A stretch of DNA of 34,588 nt from positions 1 through 34,588 of the forward strand of contig QHBU01000257.1 in the NCBI GenBank assembly GCA_003244045.1, read 5' to 3'. The position numbers and the translations under genes were made by a program. This document shows positions 1 through 7,514 of this stretch, in pieces. Below the pieces are notes generated by a model that ran no database searches, was not told the DNA's origin, and saw only the letters and a program-made list of their open reading frames with translations. This stretch comes from Candidatus Aeolococcus gillhamiae (GTDB lineage Bacteria > Chloroflexota > Dormibacteria > Aeolococcales > Aeolococcaceae). How positions within the stretch are numbered: position 1 is the first letter of the stretch; each line of letters starts with the position of its first letter.

Positions 1-1251
1 CGCATCATCGACGCCGCCAAAGCCACCGGCGCCGAGGCCATCCATCCCGGCTATGGTTTCCTCAGCGAGAACCAGCAATTCGCGCGCGCCTGCGCCGACA
101 ACGGGATCGTCTTCATCGGCCCGAGCCCCGAAGCGATGGCGGCGATGGGCGAGAAGGTGCCGGCGCGCCAGCGCATGCGCGACAGCGGGGTGCCGATCGT
201 GCCTGGCAGCGACGCGCTCGAGGACGTCGAGGGCGCGGTCGCCGCCGCCACGGAGGTGGGGTACCCGGTGCTCATCAAGGCGTCGGCGGGTGGTGGTGGC
301 ATCGGCATGCGGGTCGCCCACGACGAGAAGGAGTTGCGCGAGAGTCTCGAAGCCGCGCAGAGCACAGCGCAGCGCGCCTTCGGCAACGCCACCGTGTTCC
401 TCGAGCGCTACGTCGACTCGCCGCGCCACATCGAGATCCAGGTGCTTGCCGACACCCACGGCAACATCGTCCACCTCGGCGAGCGCGAGTGCTCGATCCA
501 GCGGCGCCACCAGAAGATCCTCGAGGAGGCGCCGTCGCCGACCATCGACGCCGCCACCCGGGCGCGCATGGGCGAGGCCGCGGTGACCGCGGCGCGGGCC
601 GTCGGCTACGTCAACGCGGGGACCGTCGAGTTCATCTACAGCAACGGCGAGTTCTTCTTCCTGGAGATGAACACGCGCCTCCAGGTGGAGCACCCGATCA
701 CCGAGCTGGTGTACGGCGTCGACCTGGTCGTCGAGCAGCTGCGCATCGCCGCCGGTGAGGTGCTGCAGCTGCGCCAGGAGGACCTTGTTCCACGTGGCCA
801 CGCCATCGAGTGCCGCGTCAACGCCGAGCGCTACGCCAAGAACTTCATGCCCTCACCGGGACAGGTGACCGGGTACCGGGAGCCGAGCGGTCCCGGTGTG
901 CGCGTCGACTCCTCACTGGCCGCGCCCGGCATGGTGTCGCCGAACTACGACCCCATGATCGCCAAGCTGATCGTGTGGGCGCCAACGCGTGAGCTGGCCA
1001 TCGCGCGCATGCGTCGCGCGCTTCTCGAGTACGCGATCACCGGGATCAGCACCAACATGTGCTACCACCTCGCCATCCTCGACGACCCCGATTTCATCTC
1101 CGGGGACTACACGACACACTTCATCGAGGGCCACCCCGAGCTCATTGCCGCGGCGGAGGCGTGGGAGGAGCGCAAGCAGCCGTTCCTGCGCGTTCTGCGC
1201 GACCCGGCGCGCGCGGCGGCCATAGCGGCAGCGGCGGTCGCCGTCTCCTGA
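1..1251 (+). CDS. accC: Acetyl/propionyl-CoA carboxylase biotin carboxylase subunit (5' truncated by window)
   Basis: Biotin carboxylase carries out ATP- and bicarbonate-dependent carboxylation of biotin on the carrier protein, the first half-reaction of acyl-CoA carboxylases. The frame is open from base 1 and reads 416 residues. About 60 N-terminal residues are missing, judged by where the conserved HPGYGFLSEN motif (residues 16-25 of the visible part) falls in the family. Also visible are the glycine-rich ATP-grasp loop (KASAGGGGIGMR), the ERECSIQRRHQK segment and the EMNTRLQVEHPITE active-site motif. The protein ends shortly after the biotin carboxylase C-terminal domain, so it is a stand-alone subunit with no fused biotin-carrier domain. 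The next gene begins 5 bases downstream, suggesting co-transcription. Whether the substrate is acetyl-CoA or propionyl-CoA cannot be told from this subunit. Confidence 0.96.
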   Translation, partial: RIIDAAKATGAEAIHPGYGFLSENQQFARACADNGIVFIGPSPEAMAAMGEKVPARQRMRDSGVPIVPGSDALEDVEGAVAAATEVGYPVLIKASAGGGGIGMRVAHDEKELRESLEAAQSTAQRAFGNATVFLERYVDSPRHIEIQVLADTHGNIVHLGERECSIQRRHQKILEEAPSPTIDAATRARMGEAAVTAARAVGYVNAGTVEFIYSNGEFFFLEMNTRLQVEHPITELVYGVDLVVEQLRIAAGEVLQLRQEDLVPRGHAIECRVNAERYAKNFMPSPGQVTGYREPSGPGVRVDSSLAAPGMVSPNYDPMIAKLIVWAPTRELAIARMRRALLEYAITGISTNMCYHLAILDDPDFISGDYTTHFIEGHPELIAAAEAWEERKQPFLRVLRDPARAAAIAAAAVAVS

Positions 1252-1256
1252 CGCGG

Positions 1257-1916
1257 GTGCCGAGGCCAGGTCGCACCCTCGCCGTCGCCGTGTACCGGCC
1301 GCTCGCCGAGCAGCTCGCCGGGCTCGCCGCGCCGGGCCAGGGGGAGAGCGTGCTCGAGCTGTCTGCCGGCGACGGCGAGTTGACTGCCCGGCTTCAGGCC
1401 GCGGTCGGCGGCGGCGGCAGCGTCGAGGTCATCGAACGCCCCGGCACCACCGTGCCCCGTCAGGGCGCCTTCGACCTGGTGGTCTCCCTGCTCGCCGTCG
1501 AGACCCAGGCGGAGCTCGACGTGATGCAACCCCACCTCGAGGTCGTTGCGGGGCGTGCCTTCATCGGCATCGGCGCAGGCGGATTGACGTACGACAACGC
1601 GCTCCAGGCCGCGTGGCGCCGGCTCACCGGTGCGGACCTTGGCGCGCTCGCCTCGAGCGCACCCGTCGCCGCGCCGCGTGGTTGGCGGCAGCGGCGCCTC
1701 TCTGACGTGGCTCGCTTCGACGGTATCGACCAGCTGCTCATCGCGCTGCTCGACGAGCGCGGCATCGACGTGGCGCCGCGCCGCGCCGCGCTGCGCGAGC
1801 GCCTGGCGCGCGAGGTGGCACCATTCACCGCAGCCGACGGCACGATGCGCATCCCGGTGCACGTGACCCTGGTGGAGCACGGCGCAGCTGACAGCGTGAA
1901 CGAGGGGAGACCATGA
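1257..1916 (+). CDS. SAM-dependent methyltransferase-like protein (divergent)
   Basis: About 219 residues from a GTG at 1257, five bases after accC; a second GTG at 1290 is also possible. An N-terminal glycine-rich motif (VLELSAGDGEL) resembles motif I of class I SAM-dependent methyltransferases. A later stretch (AFDLVVSLLAV) resembles the motif IV region. The C-terminal part (DGTMRIPVHVTLVEHG) resembles the closing strands of UbiE/Methyltransf_11-like proteins. The acidic residue that normally binds the SAM ribose after strand 2 is not obvious, and the middle is poorly conserved, so it could be a degenerate or non-catalytic methyltransferase fold. The stop overlaps the next start (ATGA at 1913-1916), implying translational coupling with the hydrolase. 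No substrate can be proposed. Confidence 0.65.
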   Translation: MPRPGRTLAVAVYRPLAEQLAGLAAPGQGESVLELSAGDGELTARLQAAVGGGGSVEVIERPGTTVPRQGAFDLVVSLLAVETQAELDVMQPHLEVVAGRAFIGIGAGGLTYDNALQAAWRRLTGADLGALASSAPVAAPRGWRQRRLSDVARFDGIDQLLIALLDERGIDVAPRRAALRERLAREVAPFTAADGTMRIPVHVTLVEHGAADSVNEGRP

Positions 1917-2464
1917 CCACACTCCAGAACCGGCCCAACACGGCGCTCCTGGTCATCGACGTGCAGAACGGCGTCGTCGAGGGAGCGCACCAACGCGACG
2001 CGGTCGTTGCCAACATCGGCAGCATTGTCGAGAAGGCAAGGCGCGCACGCGTGCCCGTCGTGTGGGTCCAGCACGCCTCCGAGGAGCTGGTGACGGGAAG
2101 CGACAGCTGGCGGATCGTCCCGGAGCTGAGCCCGGGCGACGCCGAGCCACTCATCGAGAAGAACTACGGAGACTCCTTCGAGGACACCACCCTCGAGGGG
2201 GTGCTCGCGGGCCTCGGGGTCGGTCGACTCATCGTGGTCGGCGCCGAGACCGATGCGTGCGTCCGCTCGACGCTCCATGGCGCGCTCACCAGGGGGTACG
2301 ACGCAACTCTGGTCAGCGACGCCCACACCGCGCAGGACAAGACGGACTGGGGTGCGCCGCCCCCAGACCAGGTCATCGCGCACACCAACCTGTACTGGAC
2401 CTACCAGGCAGCGCCCGGGCGGACGGCCGGTACGGTCGCGACTGGGGACGTCGATTTCGCCTGA
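1913..2464 (+). CDS. Cysteine hydrolase, isochorismatase family
   Basis: A 183-residue protein of the usual length for isochorismatase-like hydrolases (nicotinamidases, isochorismatases, carbamoyl-type amidohydrolases). The expected catalytic triad is present: D16 in LLVIDVQNG, K83 in IEKNYGDSF and C116 in ETDACVRST. The conserved aspartate-rich strand VSDAHTAQD follows. The nicotinamidase metal-binding DxHxxxH motif is not evident, so a general amidohydrolase role is more likely than nicotinamidase; the substrate is unknown. It is translationally coupled to the methyltransferase-like gene by an ATGA overlap and lies about 100 bases before the MFS exporter on the same strand. Confidence 0.9.
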   Translation: MTTLQNRPNTALLVIDVQNGVVEGAHQRDAVVANIGSIVEKARRARVPVVWVQHASEELVTGSDSWRIVPELSPGDAEPLIEKNYGDSFEDTTLEGVLAGLGVGRLIVVGAETDACVRSTLHGALTRGYDATLVSDAHTAQDKTDWGAPPPDQVIAHTNLYWTYQAAPGRTAGTVATGDVDFA

Positions 2465-2565
2465 GTCAGACGGCTGCAGCACCCCAGAGTCATCGATGTC
2501 GCGCCGATGAGTTCGGCTCCCAGCACAGGTCCAACACTTCGAGACCAAACCTCCAGGGAGCAGAC

Positions 2566-4029
2566 ATGACCGTGAACGGACGGACCCGCTGGCTTGCCTT
2601 GATCGTCCTGTGCCTCGGCACTCTGATGATCGTCCTCGACTCGACGATCGTGAACGTCGCGCTGCCGTCGATCAGGGCCGACCTCCACTTCTCGCAGACG
2701 TCGCTCGCCTGGGTCGTCAACGCGTACCTGCTGACCTTCGGCGGGTTCCTGCTGCTCGGCGGCCGGCTTGGTGACCTCTACGGTCATCGACGGTTGTTCG
2801 TCGGCGGCATCGCGCTGTTCAGCGCAGCGTCGCTGTTCTGCGGGCTGGCGCAGTCGCAGGGTGAGCTGGTCGCGGGGCGAACCATCCAGGGCATCGGCGG
2901 CGCGGTCGCCTCGGCGGTGTCGCTCTCACTGACGATGAACATGTTCACCGAGGCTCGCGAGCGCGCCAAGGCGATGGGCATCTTCGGCTTCGTCGCCTCC
3001 GGCGGCGGCTCGATTGGCGTCCTCCTCGGCGGCGTGTTGACCAACTTCCTCAACTGGCACTGGATCTTCCTTGTCAACCTCCCCATCGGCGCGGTTGTGG
3101 TGGCGCTGTCGCTGCGGCTGCTTCCTGCTGGCAGCGGTCAGCACAGCGGCGCGCGCCTCGACGTCGCCGGAGCGCTGACCGTCACCTCGGCGTTGATGCT
3201 CGCCGTGTACGCCATCGTCAACGGCAACGAGTCCGGCTGGGCGTCGACAATCACTGCCGCGCGCCTGGCCGGTGCGGTGGCGCTCTTTGCGGCTTTCCTC
3301 GCCATCGAAGCACGGGTGACGGCACCGCTCATGCCGCTCGGCCTGCTGCGCCGGCGCAACGTGGCCACGGCCAACGGCATCGGCGTGCTGTGGGCCGCGG
3401 CGATGTTCGGCTGGTTCTTCGTATCGGCGCTGTACCTGCAGCTGGTTCTCGGCTACAGCGCACTGCAGGTCGGCCTGGCGTTCCTTCCCGGCAACCTGGT
3501 CATGGGCGCGCTCTCTGTCGGCGTCTCCGCGCGGGTGGTCATGCGCTACGGCATCAAGCGACCGCTGGCCATCGGGCTTCTCCTCGCCGCCGCGGGATTG
3601 GTCCTCTTCGCCCGCGCGCCGATCGGTGGCAGCTTCGTCATCGACGTGCTGCCGAGCATGATCCTGCTGGGAGCCGGCGCGGGACTGGCGTTCAACCCTG
3701 TGCTGCTCGCGGCGATGAGCGACGTCGCGCCTCAGGAGTCGGGCCTCGCGTCCGGTGTCGTCAACACCGCCTTCATGATGGGCGGTGCGCTCGGCCTCGC
3801 CATCCTCGCAAGCCTGGCGTCGTCACGCACTGCAGCACTCCACGCCGCCGCATCGAACCCGCTGGCATCGCTGCTCGGCGGCTACCACCTCGCATTCATC
3901 GTGGGCGCCGTGTTCGCGGCCACCGCCGCCGTCCTCGGCTGGGCACTGCTGCGGGTCGACGGTCGCATGGCCGCTGGCGAGGGTGAACGGTCCTCCGGCG
4001 CCGCGAGGGAGGCGGAGGTCGCCGCCTGA
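2566..4029 (+). CDS. MFS multidrug exporter, DHA2 (EmrB/QacA) type
   Basis: A 487-residue integral membrane protein of the length typical for 14-TM drug:H+ antiporters of the DHA2 group. Motif D1 (DSTIVNVALP) lies in the first membrane segment and motif A (GGRLGDLYGHRR) in the loop after segment 2. A glycine-rich motif-C-like stretch (GGGSIGVLLGGVLTN) lies around segment 5. A cytoplasmic arginine pair and a short charged C-terminus are also visible. The start is the ATG at 2566, preceded by AGGGAG at 2555-2560; the open frame extends upstream into the previous gene in another frame, but that part has no family similarity. It probably exports hydrophobic or cationic compounds; the specific substrate is not inferable. 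It ends 17 bases from the convergent ABC ATPase gene. Confidence 0.93.
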   Translation: MTVNGRTRWLALIVLCLGTLMIVLDSTIVNVALPSIRADLHFSQTSLAWVVNAYLLTFGGFLLLGGRLGDLYGHRRLFVGGIALFSAASLFCGLAQSQGELVAGRTIQGIGGAVASAVSLSLTMNMFTEARERAKAMGIFGFVASGGGSIGVLLGGVLTNFLNWHWIFLVNLPIGAVVVALSLRLLPAGSGQHSGARLDVAGALTVTSALMLAVYAIVNGNESGWASTITAARLAGAVALFAAFLAIEARVTAPLMPLGLLRRRNVATANGIGVLWAAAMFGWFFVSALYLQLVLGYSALQVGLAFLPGNLVMGALSVGVSARVVMRYGIKRPLAIGLLLAAAGLVLFARAPIGGSFVIDVLPSMILLGAGAGLAFNPVLLAAMSDVAPQESGLASGVVNTAFMMGGALGLAILASLASSRTAALHAAASNPLASLLGGYHLAFIVGAVFAATAAVLGWALLRVDGRMAAGEGERSSGAAREAEVAA

Positions 4030-4046
4030 GCGGCGGTGCCAGGGTT

Positions 4047-5201
4047 CTAGTTCGGGGTCAATCCACTCACCCGGGCGGGGGACGCCCTTCCTTCGCCCAC
4101 CGTGATGACCGCATCGTTCGTCGGGTCAAAGGCGTGCACAACGCTGTCGGATATGACCAAGGTGACATTGTCGCCCACTGCCATGCCGCGAGAGGCGGGC
4201 ACGAGCGCCACCACGTCGTTGCCGGCGACATTGGCGTGGATGAGCTCCTCATTGCCGAGGAACTCCACCACCTCAACTGTCGCCGGGACGCTGATCGTGC
4301 CGTCGGTCGCGGAGTCCGCTGCATCGAAGTGCTCGGGGCGCATGCCCACGACCAGCTCCGAGTCGTTGCCGCGGGTGCGCGCCGTGGCCGCGGCTCGCCC
4401 GCTGAGCGGCATGTCCAGCCCGTCAAGCGCGAGCGACACGCGGTCACCGTCCGTCCGGACGCGACCGGTGAGGAAGTTCATCGCCGGGGAGCCGATAAAG
4501 CCGGCGACGAACCGATTGGCCGGCGCCTCGTACAGCATCTTCGGCGTTCCCACCTGCTGAAGCACTCCGTCGCGCATCACCGCGATGCGGTCGCCCATGG
4601 TCATCGCCTCGACCTGATCGTGGGTGACGTAGACGATGGTGGTGCCGAGACGCTGGTGCAGCCGGGCAATTTCCGCGCGGGTCTGCACGCGCAGCTTGGC
4701 GTCGAGGTTGCTGAGTGGCTCGTCCATGAGGAAGGCGGCCGGGTCGCGGACGATGGCTCGGCCCAGCGCGACACGCTGGCGCTGTCCGCCGCTCAGCGCC
4801 CCGGGCTTGCGGTCGAGCAGGTTCTCGAGGCCGAGGATCTGGGCGGCCTCGCGCACCTTTGTGTCGATCTCTGGCTTGGGGCGCTTGCGCATGCGGATGC
4901 TGAAGGCCATGTTCTCGAACACCGTCATGTGCGGGTAGAGCGCGTAGCTCTGGAAGACCATGGCGATGTCGCGGCTCTTGGGCGGCAGGTCGTTGACCAC
5001 CCGGTCGCCGATGATGATCTGGCCGCCGCTGATGTCCTCGAGACCGGCGAGGCAGCGCAGGGCTGTGGTCTTGCCACACCCCGACGGCCCCACCAACACC
5101 AGGAACTCGCCGTCGTTGATCTCCAAGTTGAGGTCGTCGACCGCCAGCCCCTCGGCTCCGGGGTACCGCTTGTCCATCTGTTCGAAGGCGATACGCGCCA
5201 T
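4047..5201 (-). CDS. Carbohydrate ABC importer ATPase (MalK/UgpC/MsmX type)
   Basis: A 384-residue nucleotide-binding subunit energising the importer encoded just upstream. Ordered motifs: Walker A GPSGCGKTT near residue 39, Q-loop MVFQSYALYPHMTVFEN, signature LSGGQRQRVALGRA, Walker B FLMDEPLSNLD, and switch His in VTHDQVEAM. A C-terminal TOBE/regulatory domain of roughly 140 residues (MRPEHFD and later strands) distinguishes MalK/UgpC-type ATPases from shorter ones. It is the last gene of a four-gene minus-strand operon (binding protein, two permeases, ATPase), starting 16 bases after the MalG-like stop. ATPases of this type sometimes serve several sugar importers, so partnership with these permeases is inferred from position. 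Confidence 0.95.
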   Translation of the reverse strand: MARIAFEQMDKRYPGAEGLAVDDLNLEINDGEFLVLVGPSGCGKTTALRCLAGLEDISGGQIIIGDRVVNDLPPKSRDIAMVFQSYALYPHMTVFENMAFSIRMRKRPKPEIDTKVREAAQILGLENLLDRKPGALSGGQRQRVALGRAIVRDPAAFLMDEPLSNLDAKLRVQTRAEIARLHQRLGTTIVYVTHDQVEAMTMGDRIAVMRDGVLQQVGTPKMLYEAPANRFVAGFIGSPAMNFLTGRVRTDGDRVSLALDGLDMPLSGRAAATARTRGNDSELVVGMRPEHFDAADSATDGTISVPATVEVVEFLGNEELIHANVAGNDVVALVPASRGMAVGDNVTLVISDSVVHAFDPTNDAVITVGEGRASPARVSGLTPN

Positions 5202-5217
5202 CAGCCGACTCCTCCGC

Positions 5218-6105
5218 TCATTTGACCGCGCCGGCCAGCACGCCGCGCACGAAGTAGCGCTGGAAGGCGAAGAACACCGCCAGCGGAATGATCATGGACA
5301 CAAAGGATGCGGTCGAGATCACGTCGATGTTGGCGCCGAACTGGCGCAGCTGGCTGAAGATGGCCACGGTGATCGGCTGGTGAGGGTTGCTGGCCAGGAA
5401 GCTCAACGACACCAGCAGGTCGTTCCATACCCACAGGAACTGGAAGATCGCCAGGGAGGCGAGCGCGGGCTTGCCCAGCGGGAGCACGATGCGCCGGAAC
5501 ATCATCCACTCATTGGCGCCATCGATGCGCGCGGCCTCGAGGAGGTCCTTCGGGATGCCCGTGTAGAAGTTGCGCATCAGGAAGATGGCGAACGGCAACC
5601 CGAAGGCGACGTGGAACAGCACCACACCCGGCAGGGTGGCGAACAACCCGACCGACCGGTACAGCGATGACACCGGGATCAGCGCCATCTGCAGCGGGAC
5701 GACCATCAGGGCCACGACAAGCACGAAGACCACGTCACGCCCCCGCCAGTCGAGGAAGACCATCGCGTAGCCAGTCAGTGACGCGATGAGCACCACCAGG
5801 ATCGTCGAGGAGACGGTGATCAGGGCCGTGGTCAGAAGCGCGTCCGGGATATTGCCGTTCTGCAGGATGTGCGAGTAGTTGCTGAGCGTCAGCGAGAGCG
5901 GCGTGGTAAGGGCATGCCACCAACCCGAGGCGAAGTAGTCCTGCGGCGGCCTGAAGGAGGTGACCAGCAGCCCCACAGTGGGGACCAGCCAGAACAAAGC
6001 GATGATCACGAGCACCACGTTGAACACGCTGTGCCCGAAGAGTCTGCGCAGCCGTGCGTTGCGCGGCCGGCCTGCGGCGTCTGCCGGTGTGGCGAGAGCC
6101 GTCAT
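5218..6105 (-). CDS. Carbohydrate ABC transporter permease (MalG-like)
   Basis: A 295-residue inner-membrane permease with about six transmembrane segments and the cytoplasmic EAA loop (EAARIDGANEWMMFRRIVLPL) that docks onto the ATPase. The ATG at 6103-6105 was chosen because it overlaps the stop of the preceding MalF-like gene (ATGA) and gives a normal family length; the longer upstream open frame only reads through the neighbour out of frame. Residues 1-20 are a short cytoplasmic tail, followed by the first membrane helix (VVLVIIALFWLVPTVGLL). The C-terminus FVRGVLAGAVK is the usual ending of MalG-type permeases (family knowledge). With the MalF-like partner it forms the membrane channel of the importer. 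Confidence 0.95.
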   Translation of the reverse strand: MTALATPADAAGRPRNARLRRLFGHSVFNVVLVIIALFWLVPTVGLLVTSFRPPQDYFASGWWHALTTPLSLTLSNYSHILQNGNIPDALLTTALITVSSTILVVLIASLTGYAMVFLDWRGRDVVFVLVVALMVVPLQMALIPVSSLYRSVGLFATLPGVVLFHVAFGLPFAIFLMRNFYTGIPKDLLEAARIDGANEWMMFRRIVLPLGKPALASLAIFQFLWVWNDLLVSLSFLASNPHQPITVAIFSQLRQFGANIDVISTASFVSMIIPLAVFFAFQRYFVRGVLAGAVK

Positions 6106-7493
6106 CCGCGGATTCGCCGTACGTTGATGGCGATGACCGGGATGACCAGGACGAAGAGAACGACAGCCAGGGCGCTGCCGAGCCCGGGCTGGAAGCTCTG
6201 GAAGGCGCGCCGCCACATGTCGAGCGCGATGACATTGGTCTGCTGCTGCGAGGACTCAGGCACCAGCGACAGGATGATGTCGAAGATCTTCAGGACGTTG
6301 ATGATCATCGTGATGAAGACGACGATCAGCACCGGGCGCAGCAGCGGAAAGGTGACGTGACGAAACGTCTGCAGCTCGCTGGCGCCGTCCATGCGTGCGG
6401 CCTCGAGAACCTCGCGGTTGAGCGCGGCGAGTCCCGCCCCGATGATCACCATCGCGAAGCCGCTCCATACCCACATCATCGCGACGATCGCCGACAGGTC
6501 GGCCAACGGGACGGCGAGCAGCGCGCGCCCGGTCGAGCCGAGCCCGCTGACCGGCGTCAGCGACTGGTCGCCGAGCCAGCTGACACCACCGAAGGCCGGG
6601 CGGAAGTTTGAAGCATCGATCGCGGCGTGGTAGCCGCCGCCTGACACGCTGCTGAAGCGGAAGGAGCCGTCGCCGGTGCTCGTGGTCGTCGCCGCCGTAT
6701 GCCCGTCGGATCCCACCAGGGTGAGACGCACGCCGGGAAGGCCCTTCTCCCCAGGGTCGATGACTCCGATGTGACCGCCCGGCGAGAAGTCACGCCACAC
6801 CACGCCGCTGACGGCGCCTGCCACAGCCGACGGGGGCCGAGCCGCCTGCGCACCCGGAGGCAGGGAGGTGGGCGAGATTCCGGTGAGTCCGAGCTGCAGC
6901 GTGCCGCCCGCGTCCGTGGTGCTCTTGCTGACCATGCTGCCATCGGCGGCGGTGGTCAGCCCACTGATCGGCTTGATGTTCGGCAGCGCGTACAGCCCGG
7001 GCGGATGCAGGGCATCGGCGACAGTCCCGACCGCCGCGTTGATCACTCCGCGATTGGGATCCGTGTCGTAAACGATGCGCCAGATGACGCCGGTGGCGAA
7101 CAGGCTGATGGCCATCGGCATGAAGACAATCGTCTTGAACGCAGTGGACCAACGGATGCGCTCGATGAGTACCGCGAACACCAAGCCGATGAACGTCACC
7201 ATGAAGGGGAAGACGATCACCCAGATGGCGTTGTTGCGCAGGGCCACCAGGATGTTGGCAGTTCCGAAGAGCGTCTTGTAGTTTCCGGCGCCGATGAAGT
7301 TGCCGCTGTCGTCGTAGAGGCTGCGTGCAATGGTTCCGATGGTCGGGTACACCACGATGGCGCCGAGCAGGATGGCGGCTGGAGCCATGAACAGCGCCAC
7401 GACCGCGCCGCGGTTCCACCCGCCTCCGCGCTTGGGCCTACCGGTGCGTGTGTCGGCGGCCGGGCGGACCCGCGGTGCGGCGACTGTCGTCAT
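6102..7493 (-). CDS. Carbohydrate ABC transporter permease (MalF-like) with inserted SdrD-B-like domain
   Basis: 463 residues, about 170 longer than typical UgpA/MalF-type sugar permeases. Membrane segments lie at about 30-52, 89-111, 119-141, 319-348, 379-400 and 431-455. The EAA loop is at 351-378 (EVLEAARMDGASEL, then FPLL). The extra length lies between segments 3 and 4, in what should be an extracytoplasmic loop. Residues about 216-283 there match the SdrD B-like/prealbumin-type repeat: VWRDFSPGG, then IDPGEKGLPGVRLTLVG, then ATTTSTGDGSFRF and a closing GYHAAID. A low-complexity Ser/Thr/Gly/Pro region (about 150-215) precedes it. The reading frame is continuous with no sign of assembly fusion. 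It starts 21 bases after the binding-protein stop and overlaps the MalG-like gene by ATGA. Transport role is clear; the role of the inserted domain is unknown. Confidence 0.92.
   Translation of the reverse strand: MTTVAAPRVRPAADTRTGRPKRGGGWNRGAVVALFMAPAAILLGAIVVYPTIGTIARSLYDDSGNFIGAGNYKTLFGTANILVALRNNAIWVIVFPFMVTFIGLVFAVLIERIRWSTAFKTIVFMPMAISLFATGVIWRIVYDTDPNRGVINAAVGTVADALHPPGLYALPNIKPISGLTTAADGSMVSKSTTDAGGTLQLGLTGISPTSLPPGAQAARPPSAVAGAVSGVVWRDFSPGGHIGVIDPGEKGLPGVRLTLVGSDGHTAATTTSTGDGSFRFSSVSGGGYHAAIDASNFRPAFGGVSWLGDQSLTPVSGLGSTGRALLAVPLADLSAIVAMMWVWSGFAMVIIGAGLAALNREVLEAARMDGASELQTFRHVTFPLLRPVLIVVFITMIINVLKIFDIILSLVPESSQQQTNVIALDMWRRAFQSFQPGLGSALAVVLFVLVIPVIAINVRRIRG
6645..6848 (-). other. 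SdrD B-like (beta-sandwich) domain inserted in permease loop
   Basis: Encodes residues about 216-283 of the MalF-like permease. The pattern W-x-D, D-P-x-E-x-G-L-x-G-V-x-V/L and A-T-T-T-x-x-G-x-F-x-F is that of SdrD B-like domains, normally found in Gram-positive surface adhesins and large cell-surface proteins, where acidic residues bind calcium. Here the equivalents are D225, D236 and E239. Assignment is by motif recognition only. Confidence 0.7.
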
Positions 7494-7514
7494 ACCGCGA
7501 GCCCGCCGCCCTGG

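Noticed and set aside
53-586. Long arginine/serine-rich open frames on both strands over accC and elsewhere
   Set aside because: They are out-of-frame shadows caused by the high GC content; the accC frame has strong family motifs throughout.
2062-2565. N-terminal extension of the MFS exporter over the isochorismatase-like gene
   Set aside because: The arginine-rich extension lies antiphase to a well-supported gene; the ATG at 2566 has an RBS and begins the usual N-terminus.
6549-7046. Chimeric assembly joining a surface protein to the permease
   Set aside because: The frame is continuous and the permease halves on both sides are complementary parts of one protein, so an internal insertion is a better explanation.
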